Shown here: positions 54,761 to 63,459 of the stretch, piece after piece
Layout of the letters: each line of letters opens with the position of its first letter
Position numbering within the stretch: the first letter of the stretch is position 1
DNA from: Arachidicoccus ginsenosidivorans
GTDB taxonomy: Bacteria; Bacteroidota; Bacteroidia; Chitinophagales; Chitinophagaceae
DNA: 64,000 nucleotides
Assembly: GCF_007971385.1 (NCBI RefSeq)
Contig: NZ_CP042434.1
Location: 5,332,001 to 5,396,000, forward strand
Reading direction: 5' to 3'
Position numbers and translations under genes: made by a program
The notes under the pieces: generated by a model
What the model was told of the DNA's origin: nothing
Database searches by the model: none
What the model saw: only the letters and a program-made list of their open reading frames with translations

Positions 54761-56077
54761 ATGATAGTAGATTTTTCTGTGACCAACTTTGGCCCTATAC
54801 GTGACGAACAGGTAATTTCTTTTGAAGCAACCGCCGATGACAGCCTAAATGACTATTATGTTGTGGAACCAATCGTGGGACTAAAACTATTAAAATTATT
54901 AATAATATATGGCCCTAACGCTTCGGGCAAATCCACCTTTTTAAAAGCGTTGGAGTTTTTAAGAGACTTAAGCATTTATCCAGTTAAAGCAAAATTTGAA
55001 TCCTTAGACTTTGAGCCCTTCTTATTTGATACCAAGTCAAAGAAAAAAAACTCTATACTAAAATTAAGCTTCGTAACAAAAAAGGTGAGGTATAACTATG
55101 AAGTCGAGTTCACAAAGAACTATATAGTTAAGGAGAGTTTAAAATACGCTCCTAGAGGAAGAATGGCAGACTTGTATTTAAGAGAAACTGATATAGAAAA
55201 CCAACTTTCTAAAGTAACATTCGGTAGTACAGTAAAAGCAAGCGTTAAAGATATTGATTTGATTGAAGGAAATACGATCTGGAATACGACTGTAATTGGA
55301 GCATTCAACAAAACCAATGTACATATTCCTGAGCTACAACAAGTGATTCATTGGTTCCGGGAAACATTGATGAGTGAAATAGAACCAAGAACAGACTTGA
55401 CTGGTTGGACAACAAAAAAAGTAGATGAAGATGTTTCATTCAAAGAATCTATTATTGAAATTATCAAAAAAGCCGACATTCAAATCAGCGGTATTGATGT
55501 AAACAAAACAGAACGAAATTTGGACAACAAAATGCTTTCCCGACTATCTTCCATTTTACCATCTGATGAAATGAAAGATTTATCAAAAACAAAAAGTATC
55601 AAAACCGTTGACCTTATTTTTAAACATCAAGTCAGAGATAAGAAAGGCAAAGAAAGCACACATAGTTTACCCAGAGAACAGGAGTCCAGAGGAACCTTAA
55701 GATATTATGGCATGAGTGGAATTTTATCCACTATTATTAAAGACGATAAAGTTGTATCTATTGATGAACTGGAAACTTCTCTCCACCCCGATCTGATGAA
55801 ACATTTCCTTTTGTTATTTTTGGCTAACGCCGAAAAATCACAAATGATTACTACCACACATAATTTATTTCTGTTGGAAGAACGAGAAATACTGCGCAAC
55901 GATGCCATTTGGTTTACACAGAAAAAAGATGATGGAGCTACAGAATTGTTCTCTTTATCGGATTTTGATACTTCTACCATTAGAAAAAATTCTTCCATAA
56001 TCAATTCTTATAAAACCGGAAAATTGGGAGCAAAACCTGAATTTGGTAACATCTTTTTAACTGATAATAATGGCTAG
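54761..56077 (+). CDS. AAA/ABC-type ATPase of an AbiL/RloAB-like pair
   Basis: A 438-residue OLD/RloA-like ATPase: N-terminal FSVTNFGPIRDEQVISFEA, Walker A IYGPNASGKST (residues ~48-58), an extended coiled middle, ABC-signature-like GTLRYYGMSG, Walker B VVSIDELETSLHP and H-motif TTHN. It overlaps the RloB-like gene by eight bases. ATPase plus RloB pairs form AbiL-type abortive infection systems (AbiLi/AbiLii), in which the ATPase senses phage and the partner acts as effector. The partner is truncated, so the system is presumably non-functional. Confidence 0.86.
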   Translation: MIVDFSVTNFGPIRDEQVISFEATADDSLNDYYVVEPIVGLKLLKLLIIYGPNASGKSTFLKALEFLRDLSIYPVKAKFESLDFEPFLFDTKSKKKNSILKLSFVTKKVRYNYEVEFTKNYIVKESLKYAPRGRMADLYLRETDIENQLSKVTFGSTVKASVKDIDLIEGNTIWNTTVIGAFNKTNVHIPELQQVIHWFRETLMSEIEPRTDLTGWTTKKVDEDVSFKESIIEIIKKADIQISGIDVNKTERNLDNKMLSRLSSILPSDEMKDLSKTKSIKTVDLIFKHQVRDKKGKESTHSLPREQESRGTLRYYGMSGILSTIIKDDKVVSIDELETSLHPDLMKHFLLLFLANAEKSQMITTTHNLFLLEEREILRNDAIWFTQKKDDGATELFSLSDFDTSTIRKNSSIINSYKTGKLGAKPEFGNIFLTDNNG

Positions 56078-56303
56078 GCGCGATAAAAAACGAAATTTCA
56101 AACGAAGGGTTGCAGTAGTCGGTGATGGTGTTACCGAGAAGATTTACTTTGAGCAACTAAAGGAGTTAGAACGAATTAAAGACGTTCTCATCAAACCGGA
56201 ACTACCTAGCAAGTCTTCAAAAGGAGGTTCTTACAAAAAGCCCCTCAATACTGCGATACAACTTGTTGAGGATGGTTATGCCGAATTATTTATTATTCCG
56301 AAT
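56070..56303 (+). pseudogene. RloB-like effector, truncated by mobile element
   Basis: The first ~75 residues match RloB-family proteins: MARRDKKRNFKRRVAVVGDGVTEKIYFEQLKE, with the V-x-x-E/D-G-x-T-E motif of the TOPRIM-like N-terminus, continuing to EDGYAELFII. At about 56300 it runs into the terminal inverted repeat of a tyrosine-recombinase element and ends at a chance TAA. The catalytic C-terminal region (D-x-D) is missing. Confidence 0.78.
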
Positions 56304-56357
56304 AATATCACTATACAACTGATATACAAGGCATATTGCTAATAAAATTCGGAATAA
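56293..56357. repeat. Terminal-type inverted repeat of second recombinase element
   Basis: TTATTCCGAAT (56293-56303) and ATTCGGAATAA (56347-56357) are perfect inverted copies around 43 bases that contain a smaller pair TATCA/TGATA. The layout mirrors the arms of the RIT element at 58841 and sits eight bases from the end of a recombinase fragment, so it is probably the end of a RIT-like element that cut rloB. Confidence 0.55.
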
Positions 56358-56364
56358 CATTTTT

Positions 56365-56640
56365 CTATTTTCTGCCAATATAACTTCTCAGCCCTCCATT
56401 GATGTTTTTGTATTTTTTCTCTGGATTTCCTATAAGCACTTCTCGTTTTGCCAGTGCTCGTTCCAGCTCTTCTCTGCTGATACCCAGATATATTCTTGTA
56501 GTTTCAATGCTTTCGTGGCCTAGATACTGGGATATTTGTGCGATATTAATATTATCCTGGAGCCAGTGGATTGCAGATGAGTGTCTTATTTGGTGGCAAT
56601 GCATGTGAATCGGAACTTCACGACATTCCTTGTTAGCCTT
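56365..56640 (-). pseudogene. C-terminal fragment of tyrosine recombinase
   Basis: About 91 codons: CHQIRHSSAIHWL gives the HxxRH box, YLGHESIETTRIYLGIS the second His and the nucleophilic Tyr. Upstream residues (KANKECREVPIH) continue without a start until exactly the end of the IS66 element at 56641, which truncated the gene. Resembles the third recombinase of a trio. Confidence 0.78.
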
Positions 56641-56710
56641 GTAAGCATTCGACGCGGACCGTCATTGTAGTTTTCTAATCCCATCCTACTTTAGTGCCCT
56701 AATAAAAATT

Positions 56711-57058
56711 ATGGGTATGATCGCACTAACAAATTCTTGTCGTTATTTTGTTTATCAGGAATTTTGCAATATGAGAATGAGCTTCAATGGACTGGGCGGC
56801 TTAGTTAATAATCACATGGATGCAAATCTGCTCTCTGGAGATATTTTCATTTTTATCAATCGTCGTAAAAATCAATGTAAGTTACTTCGGTATTGTGATG
56901 ATGGATTTGAATTGTACCATAAGAAACTCACCAAAGGAACTTTTGAAGTCCCCGCTAGCGGTGAGATTGAGGCATTTCAACTTCAATTGATGCTAAGTGG
57001 AATCGTTGTAGATAAATTCAAGAAAAAAAATCGTTTTTATTTAAAAAATGTTGGATAA
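56711..57058 (+). CDS. tnpB: IS66 TnpB (Orf2)
   Basis: A 115-residue protein with the IS66 Orf2 hallmarks YQEFCNMRMSFNGLGGLV, GDIFIFINRRKNQCKLLRYCDDGFELYHKKL. The N-terminal line corresponds to the usual start of the family. Needed with TnpC for transposition; function of TnpB itself is poorly known. Confidence 0.92.
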   Translation: MGMIALTNSCRYFVYQEFCNMRMSFNGLGGLVNNHMDANLLSGDIFIFINRRKNQCKLLRYCDDGFELYHKKLTKGTFEVPASGEIEAFQLQLMLSGIVVDKFKKKNRFYLKNVG

Positions 57059-57098
57059 TATTTTGTATTCATACTAATATGATGTATATTTGCACTGA

Positions 57099-57759
57099 AT
57101 GAATAAAGATCTAATCATACATGCATTGCGAAAGGAGATTGAATCCTTGAAGGACTCTTTGGAAAAAGAGCAGCTTGCAAGAGCTGCTGCAGAGGAGGCT
57201 TACAAGGAGTTGCAAACCAAGCATGCTATGATGGAGTTTCATTATGACAATCTCAAGAGAATGGTATTTCAGTCTAAATCAGAAAGGTCAAGCGTCATTA
57301 CCGAGCAGTCTACAGAGCATGGCAAAGTGATTGATATGTTTGATGCTGCAACTGAAGCACGCCTCAGGGAAGATTTTGCGGGGATTGCAGCTGAAATCGA
57401 AGCACGAGAAAAAGAAATTGAAGAGAAGATTGAGGCTGGGGCTGGGAAAAAGAAAAAGAAAACTACTTACAAGCCAACTGGCAGACAAGCATTCGGAGAG
57501 CATTTGCTTCGCAGATACACTTATGAAGATCCCAAAGGTATCGATTTAAGTAAGGCAACACTGGTCGGCCATGACAAAACAGAGGTACTTCATTATACGC
57601 CCGCAACTTTATGGGTGGAAACGCATTTTCGTAATAAATATATTATAAAAGACGAAGAGACTGGCGTCAAAACATTCCATCAGGCTCCAGCCTTGCAGCG
57701 TCCCATCGATAGAATATCTGCGGGTCCTTCTCTTTTGGCTTCCTTAATAGTTGATAAGT
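57099..57759 (+). pseudogene. tnpC: IS66 TnpC transposase, truncated by IS21
   Basis: The N-terminal ~220 residues of TnpC: coiled-coil leucine-zipper start (ALRKEIESLKDSLEKEQLARAAAEEAYKE), YDNLKRMVFQSKSERS and the zinc/linker zone ending at SLLASLIVDK. At 57760 IS21 terminal sequence TGTAATAAG supplies a stop. The DDE catalytic domain is missing. Confidence 0.88.
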
Positions 57760-58840
57760 TGTAATAAGTAAGCAACAATGTACCACTTTATCGCAAATAA
57801 GGCGTACCATTTCGGCAATCAGAATTGATCCATTTCGGTAATTAACATGTACCATTTCGGTATTCTATGTACCAATTTGGTAAGTGAAAAGTACCATTTC
57901 AGTAACGAAAAAACCATTTCGGTAATGAGAATTGATCAATTTCGGTAATCAAGATGTACCACTTCGGTATTCCATGTACCACTTTGGTAATTGAAAAGTG
58001 CCATTTCGGTAATTAGGATGTACCATTTCGGTAACGAGAAGCCCTTCGTTTGACATAATCATTTAATAATCAAGATATTTGTGGTTCATCAAAATCACGA
58101 ATATGAATTTAAAAAAGAAGATTATGTATTACGAAGTCAAACAATTGCGAAAGCAAGAAGTAAGCTTAAGGTCTATAGGTAAGACCTTAGGCATTGACAG
58201 GAGGACTGTAAAAAGTATCCTAGCCATGTCCGAAGAGGAGTTTTCTAAATTCCTCAATACTCCAAAAGTCAGAAACAAATTACTTGAACGCTATGAGGAT
58301 TATGTGGTATCCCGCCTGCGTAAAGCACCAGCAGCTTCGACTGCCCAAGTACATGATTGGCTAAAAGAAAATAAGCCAGACCTTCCCAAGGTAGCCCCCA
58401 AGACGGTGTATAATTTTGTTCATTACGTTAGGCAGAAGCATAATATTCCCCTTGTTCAATCAGTTCGAGAAATGATGATGGTTGAGGAATTGCCATATGG
58501 CCAGCAGGCTCAGGTAGATTTTGGTGAATATTATATGACTACAAAAGAGGGAAGCCGTAAGAAAGTACGATTCTTTGTAATTGTATTATCGAGGTCTAGA
58601 ATGAAGTATGTGTATTTTATCGAAGCACCATTTACCGCTAAATCTGCAATTGATGCTCACAACCTTGCATTTGAATATTTAAAGGGGATCCCTCATCTGC
58701 TTGTTTATGACCAGGATTCTGTTTTTCTGGTTTCGGAAAATAAGGGAGAACTGATAATGACAAATGAGTTCAGAGGATATGTAGAATCACTTAAATTAAT
58801 AGTTCACTTCTGTAAGAAATCGGACCCTCAATCTAAGGGA
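57760..58840 (+). mobile_element. IS21-family element, left half (copy 1)
   Basis: Starts TGTAATAAGTAAGC within IS66 tnpC, then a 12-unit terminal repeat array, then istA up to the RIT insertion point after codon GGA (58838-58840). The 3' part of istA and istB are missing. Confidence 0.85.
57779..58035 (+). repeat. IS21 multiple terminal repeats (copy 1)
   Basis: About twelve units of 19-23 bases with core GTACCATTTCGGTAAT, varying at a few positions. IS21-family ends carry such arrays as transposase-binding sites. Copy 1 has one 'AATTAACATGTACC...' unit that copy 2 lacks, and one fewer 'ATTCCATGTACCACTTCGGT' unit. Confidence 0.85.
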
Positions 58841-58864
58841 TATGTAAAGTTTATTCTTATGTAA
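58103..58864 (+). pseudogene. istA: IS21 IstA transposase, 5' half (copy 1)
   Basis: From ATG 58103 (MNLKKKIMYYEVKQL) the protein has a resolvase-like HTH (SLRSIGKTLGIDRRTVKSIL), then the integrase core with first Asp in QAQVDFGEYY and second in LLVYDQDSV. It is cut after DPQSKG, immediately before the K-G-K-x-E-N motif that carries the third catalytic residue (Glu), and ends in nine chance residues read from the RIT arm. Confidence 0.88.
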
Positions 58865-58923
58865 AGATATGCACTGAATAAATTGGTTATCAATGCATAT
58901 CTTACAATTTACTTTACATAATT
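58841..58923 (+). repeat. RIT left inverted repeat with internal symmetry
   Basis: Contains ATGTAAAG at 58842 and 58859, its complement CTTTACAT at 58912, and an inner inverted pair GATATGCA (58866-58873)/TGCATATC (58894-58901) around a 20-base centre. These look like paired recombinase binding sites about a crossover region. Mirrored at 62204-62286. Confidence 0.75.
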
Positions 58924-58964
58924 ATTTAGGAACTTAGATCATATTTTATTAAAACATATAAATT

Positions 58965-60218
58965 ATGAATCAAAATCTTAAAATCAAAGAACTGGTGTCA
59001 GAGTATTATAATGAGCTCGACCTCAGAAATTACGGTCAATGCGTACAATGGAGATATCGTAAGGTATGCAGACAAGTTTTAGAGTGGTGTAATAAGAACA
59101 AAATTAATAATTTTAATGAGAAGGTAGGCAATAAGTTTTGCGATGAAGTAATTGGTGGTCATTTAAGCAAAACTGGCTCAACCTATCATTACCGAACAAC
59201 ATTGCGTGTAGTTCGTATGTTGGTAACTTTACAACAGACTGGAGATTTTGAAATTAGAACTCCTAGAATAGAATATAAATTTAATACAATCCTAGGAGAG
59301 ATAGCTACCCCGTATCTAGACTATTGTGCCACAATACGCAAATATGCTGCCACCTCAATTTCAAATCGTAAAACGGCGATGTTTCGTTTTGATGTTTACT
59401 TAAGTAATAATAAAAAATCAATTGAAGATACTTCTAATGAGCTATTTGAAGACTTTCTAATGAAACATTGTTCAAGGTACGGCCGTCGACACTACAAGGT
59501 GTTCTTTAGAGATATATTTAAATATTGCTTTGACAATGGTATATTAAATAAAGATTACTCTTCATTAATTTTAAAAGAGCCCAGAGTTGCACTAGGAAGC
59601 AACTTACCTACTACGTATACAGCAGATGAAATCAAAAGAATAATCAAGGCTGTTGACAGAAGCTCAGCAAAAGGAAAAAGAGATTATCTGATTCTGCTTC
59701 TGGCTGCTGAGTATGGTTGGCGTGCATCTGACATTACTTCTTTCAGAATAGATGAAATTGACTGGAGTAAGAATATCATTTCAATTATTCAAACAAAAAC
59801 CGGGATTCCTGTAGAGTTTCCTTTACTGGCATCAGTTGGCAATGCCATTATAGACTATTTAAAATATGGGAGACCGGATGGTGGTGATAATGTGATAATA
59901 GTCAATCATGAAAATACACACAAGGGCAATAGGCTTACATCACCCACAATACATTCGATAGTTTCAAAGGCTATGAAATTAGCAAATATCCCGAACTGGA
60001 AAACCAAAAAACATGGACCTCATGCTCTTCGCCATAGTCTCGCTTCAAATATGCTAAAGCGAAATATTTCTATTCCCATAATAAAAACGGTATTGGGACA
60101 TCAGAATACCCAATCAACTAAGACATATCTGACTGTTGATATACAAAAATTAAAGCTTTGTAGTCTTCCTATTCCCCAGCTTACTAGCGAATTTTATAAC
60201 CCCATCAAAAAAAAATAA
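58965..60218 (+). CDS. ritA: RIT tyrosine recombinase A
   Basis: 417 residues, longest of the trio as is usual for RitA. Catalytic set complete: Arg253 (EYGWRASDI), Lys278 (QTKTG), His353-x-x-Arg356 (HALRHS), His379 (LGHQ) and nucleophile Tyr388 (TKTYL). N-terminal ~210 residues form two core-binding alpha-helical regions. The start lies 41 bases inside the left repeat, which may contain the promoter. One base before ritB. Confidence 0.9.
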   Translation: MNQNLKIKELVSEYYNELDLRNYGQCVQWRYRKVCRQVLEWCNKNKINNFNEKVGNKFCDEVIGGHLSKTGSTYHYRTTLRVVRMLVTLQQTGDFEIRTPRIEYKFNTILGEIATPYLDYCATIRKYAATSISNRKTAMFRFDVYLSNNKKSIEDTSNELFEDFLMKHCSRYGRRHYKVFFRDIFKYCFDNGILNKDYSSLILKEPRVALGSNLPTTYTADEIKRIIKAVDRSSAKGKRDYLILLLAAEYGWRASDITSFRIDEIDWSKNIISIIQTKTGIPVEFPLLASVGNAIIDYLKYGRPDGGDNVIIVNHENTHKGNRLTSPTIHSIVSKAMKLANIPNWKTKKHGPHALRHSLASNMLKRNISIPIIKTVLGHQNTQSTKTYLTVDIQKLKLCSLPIPQLTSEFYNPIKKK

Positions 60219-60219
60219 A

Positions 60220-61185
60220 ATGAAAAATATTGAGCTGCATTCAATTTACAGTGATTTAATATGTAAATATTTGCAATACAGAGAACAATGCGGTGTGAAA
60301 TTTATTGAAAATGAATTTCGGTTTTACAGGATACTTGACGAATTTATTACAAAGAATGAAATTAAAAGTATAATTTTTACTAAAGAACATGCTGCTCTTT
60401 GGAGAGTACCTCTTAACGGGGAGTCAGAAACATCTAGATACAAAAGAATAAATTTCACTAAAAAATTCTTCGAATATTTGTTTTTTAATGGTTATAATGT
60501 ATTTCAGTTCAGGGATATCAAAGCTCCTAAATCAAATTTTACCCCCCACATTTATTCGGAAGATGAAATTAAAAGATATTTTAAAGCTGTTGACAGTTAT
60601 AGATGCAGCATACATCGTAAAAATTGTATTCAATTTCCGGTACTCTTCAGAATTTTATATTGTTGCGGAACTCGTATCACTGAAACTTTAATGATCCGGA
60701 AAAAAGATGTCGATCTAGTTAGTGGAATAATAAAGCTTTCAGAAACAAAAAATGCAAAGGAGCGCTATGTGGTTATGTCCGATAGCCTTTTGCGATTAAT
60801 GAAAGAGTTTGCTGACAAAATATTTTACGACCTTCCAGAAAATGGATATATCTTCAGAAACTATAGAGGTACATACTTCTCCAGTGATTGGATCAATGAG
60901 GTTCATGTTAAAATGCTACATCAAGCAAACATTCCATACATGTCTAACGGAAGGGGGCCCAGATTGCAAGATTGGCGGCATTCTTTTGCTATTAATTCAT
61001 TTAGGCAAATGATTGATAAGGGATTGGATATGTATGTCGCTCTACCTATATTGTCAACCTATTTAGGGCATAAAACTATAATGGCAACTGAGCATTATTT
61101 GCGATTGGCGGTCAGTATGTATCCATATTTAGAAAAAAAATTCGATAGAACACTTAATGAAATATTTGGAGGAGAAAAACCATGA
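60220..61185 (+). CDS. ritB: RIT tyrosine recombinase B
   Basis: 321 residues. Arg152 (CCGTRITETL), Lys177 (SETKNAKERYV), Arg253, His284 (YLGHKT) and Tyr293 (TEHYL) are present, but the HxxR box reads LQDWRHS, so the first His is Gln250. This may weaken catalysis or be normal for this subunit. ATGA overlap with ritC implies coupled translation and equal subunit supply. Confidence 0.9.
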   Translation: MKNIELHSIYSDLICKYLQYREQCGVKFIENEFRFYRILDEFITKNEIKSIIFTKEHAALWRVPLNGESETSRYKRINFTKKFFEYLFFNGYNVFQFRDIKAPKSNFTPHIYSEDEIKRYFKAVDSYRCSIHRKNCIQFPVLFRILYCCGTRITETLMIRKKDVDLVSGIIKLSETKNAKERYVVMSDSLLRLMKEFADKIFYDLPENGYIFRNYRGTYFSSDWINEVHVKMLHQANIPYMSNGRGPRLQDWRHSFAINSFRQMIDKGLDMYVALPILSTYLGHKTIMATEHYLRLAVSMYPYLEKKFDRTLNEIFGGEKP

Positions 61186-62213
61186 TAGTAACAGATTTCG
61201 CTCGAGCTTTAAATCGCTATTTTAACGATTATCTTATTAATGATCGAAGTAGCGCAAACAAGACAATTGAAACATATAGATATAGTTTCATCCAATTAGT
61301 TGAGTTTATGGAAAACGTGAAATGTATTCACCCAGGCAAAATTCAATTAATAAATATTACAAAGAATACAATAACTTCTATGCTTAATTGGTTGGAGGAT
61401 AAGAAGAACGTTTCTATAGCGACTCGTAACCAGAGACTGGCAGCGTTTAAGAGTTTTGCAACTTTCATTAAATATGAATATCCGGAATTTATAAAGGAAA
61501 TGCTTGAAATCCAGAGTATCAAACTTAAAAAAGATAATGGTAGAGATATATCTTATTTAAAACCAGATGCCATTAAGTTGATGTTATCCCAGGTTAATCA
61601 AAATAGCCTCAATGGCCGTCGTGATTATATAATTCTTTCGTTAATGTTTACAACTGGTATAAGAGTAAGTGAGTTGATTGGAATTAGAGGTTGTGATGTA
61701 TCCATAAATGCCCCCAAATTATTGGTTATACACGGTAAGGATGGAAAAATTAGACATATACCAATCATTAAACAGATGGCCCCATATTTTGAGAAGTATT
61801 TAATGGAAAATAAATGTCTGCAACCTCAAAACCTAGCTGATTTTATCTTTAAAAGTCATACAGGAGCCAAGTTTACTAGGCAGGGGATTAATTACACCGT
61901 ATCAAAATATGCGAAATTGGCCCGAGATATCGAGCCTTCGCTGATACCTATGGATTGTAGTCCACATAAAATTAGGCATTCTACTGCAATGTCTCTTTTA
62001 GAGGATGGTGTCGATTTAATAACCATAAGGGACCTACTTGGGCACTCAAGTGTGCAGACCACTGAGATTTATGCTAAAATATCAGCATCGAAAAGTAGGG
62101 CTGCGATTGAAGCGGCGAGCAAAGAAATTGTTCCAAAAGAGGATGCAATATGGGAAACCGATTTTACTATAAAGGAATGGTTAAAAGACATGAGCCACAA
62201 TAAAATTATGTAA
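61182..62213 (+). CDS. ritC: RIT tyrosine recombinase C
   Basis: 343 residues, XerC/D-like with SAM-like N-terminal domain (RNQRLAAFKSFATFI). Catalytic residues Arg161 (TTGIRVSEL), Lys189 region (HGKDGKIRHIP), His262-x-x-Arg265 (HKIRHS), His288 (LGHSS) and Tyr297 (TEIYAK). The stop codon TAA lies inside the right inverted repeat, as in the other arm's architecture. Confidence 0.92.
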   Translation: MIVTDFARALNRYFNDYLINDRSSANKTIETYRYSFIQLVEFMENVKCIHPGKIQLINITKNTITSMLNWLEDKKNVSIATRNQRLAAFKSFATFIKYEYPEFIKEMLEIQSIKLKKDNGRDISYLKPDAIKLMLSQVNQNSLNGRRDYIILSLMFTTGIRVSELIGIRGCDVSINAPKLLVIHGKDGKIRHIPIIKQMAPYFEKYLMENKCLQPQNLADFIFKSHTGAKFTRQGINYTVSKYAKLARDIEPSLIPMDCSPHKIRHSTAMSLLEDGVDLITIRDLLGHSSVQTTEIYAKISASKSRAAIEAASKEIVPKEDAIWETDFTIKEWLKDMSHNKIM

Positions 62214-62286
62214 AGTAAATTGTAAGATATGCATTGATAACCAATTTATTCAGTGCATATCTTTACATAAGAATAAACTTTACATA
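62204..62286 (-). repeat. RIT right inverted repeat
   Basis: Exact inverted copy of 58841-58923, including the ATGTAAAG motifs and inner GATATGCA/TGCATATC pair. Confidence 0.8.
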
Positions 62287-63024
62287 TCCCTTAGATTGAG
62301 GGTCCGATTTCTTACAGAAGTGAACTATTAATTTAAGTGATTCTACATATCCTCTGAACTCATTTGTCATTATCAGTTCTCCCTTATTTTCCGAAACCAG
62401 AAAAACAGAATCCTGGTCATAAACAAGCAGATGAGGGATCCCCTTTAAATATTCAAATGCAAGGTTGTGAGCATCAATTGCAGATTTAGCGGTAAATGGT
62501 GCTTCGATAAAATACACATACTTCATTCTAGACCTCGATAATACAATTACAAAGAATCGTACTTTCTTACGGCTTCCCTCTTTTGTAGTCATATAATATT
62601 CACCAAAATCTACCTGAGCCTGCTGGCCATATGGCAATTCCTCAACCATCATCATTTCTCGAACTGATTGAACAAGGGGAATATTATGCTTCTGCCTAAC
62701 GTAATGAACAAAATTATACACCGTCTTGGGGGCTACCTTGGGAAGGTCTGGCTTATTTTCTTTTAGCCAATCATGTACTTGGGCAGTCGAAGCTGCTGGT
62801 GCTTTACGCAGGCGGGATACCACATAATCCTCATAGCGTTCAAGTAATTTGTTTCTGACTTTTGGAGTATTGAGGAATTTAGAAAACTCCTCTTCGGACA
62901 TGGCTAGGATACTTTTTACAGTCCTCCTGTCAATGCCTAAGGTCTTACCTATAGACCTTAAGCTTACTTCTTGCTTTCGCAATTGTTTGACTTCGTAATA
63001 CATAATCTTCTTTTTTAAATTCAT
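62263..63024 (-). pseudogene. istA: IS21 IstA transposase, 5' half (copy 2)
   Basis: Same protein as copy 1, residue for residue, read on the minus strand from ATG 63024. Cut at the same codon before the catalytic Glu. Two copies of the 5' half and none of the 3' half cannot result from a single insertion of RIT into one istA. Confidence 0.88.
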
Positions 63025-63365
63025 ATTCGTGATTTTGATGAACCACAAATATCTTGATTATTAAATGATTATGTCAAACGAAGGGCTTCTCGTTACCGAA
63101 ATGGTACATCCTAATTACCGAAATGGCACTTTTCAATTACCAAAGTGGTACATGGAATACCGAAGTGGTACATGGAATACCGAAGTGGTACATCTTGATT
63201 ACCGAAATTGATCAATTCTCATTACCGAAATGGTTTTTTCGTTACTGAAATGGTACTTTTCACTTACCAAATTGGTACATAGAATACCGAAATGGATCAA
63301 TTCTGATTGCCGAAATGGTACGCCTTATTTGCGATAAAGTGGTACATTGTTGCTTACTTATTACA
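62287..63365 (-). mobile_element. IS21-family element, left half (copy 2, inverted)
   Basis: Inverted partner of 57760-58840, ending CTTATTACA at 63365. The sequence beyond is not IS66 tnpC, so this half comes from a different insertion site. Confidence 0.85.
63091..63348 (-). repeat. IS21 multiple terminal repeats (copy 2)
   Basis: Twelve ~20-base units like copy 1 but with one unit deleted and another (ATTCCATGTACCACTTCGGT) duplicated. Confidence 0.85.
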
Positions 63366-63459
63366 GTATTGGCAAATGCGCACACTATGGGTTAAAAATC
63401 CATAGGTAGAAGGAGTGGCTAAAGCCGATTGAAAACCCTAAGCTAAAGCTCACTGTAAG

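Larger units (their letters stand above)
56641..57759 (+). mobile_element. IS66-family element, 3' part lost
   Basis: Begins with GTAAGCATTCGACGCGGACC, the GTAAGC start typical of IS66 termini, at the point where the recombinase fragment ends. Carries tnpB and the first part of tnpC. IS21 sequence interrupts it at 57760; the rest of tnpC is not found on the other side of the IS21/RIT structure. Confidence 0.8.
58841..62286 (+). mobile_element. Recombinase-in-trio (RIT) element
   Basis: Three adjoining tyrosine recombinase genes in one orientation (1-base gap, then ATGA overlap), flanked by ~83-base inverted repeats, the defining layout of RIT elements. It interrupts istA at the same codon on both sides. 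All three genes are full length and the termini are intact, so the element could be active. Confidence 0.88.
57760..63365. repeat. 5.6-kb palindromic structure: inverted IS21 halves around RIT element
   Basis: Left arm 57760-58923 and right arm 62204-63365 are near-perfect inverted copies (about 1.16 kb each). Each arm runs from an IS21 terminus (TGTAATAAG / CTTATTACA) through its terminal repeats and 5' half of istA into the RIT end. The istA halves encode identical 261-residue ORFs. Flanks differ: truncated tnpC on the left, IS200-type debris on the right, with no shared target duplication. Confidence 0.9.

Noticed and set aside
54761..56303. Functional AbiL-type defence system
   Set aside because: The RloB-like partner lacks its catalytic part, so only a remnant system is supported.
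57779..58035. Possible CRISPR or iteron origin made of ~20-base units
   Set aside because: Units are contiguous without spacers and sit at an IS21 terminus, and recur inverted at the other terminus; they are transposase-binding terminal repeats.
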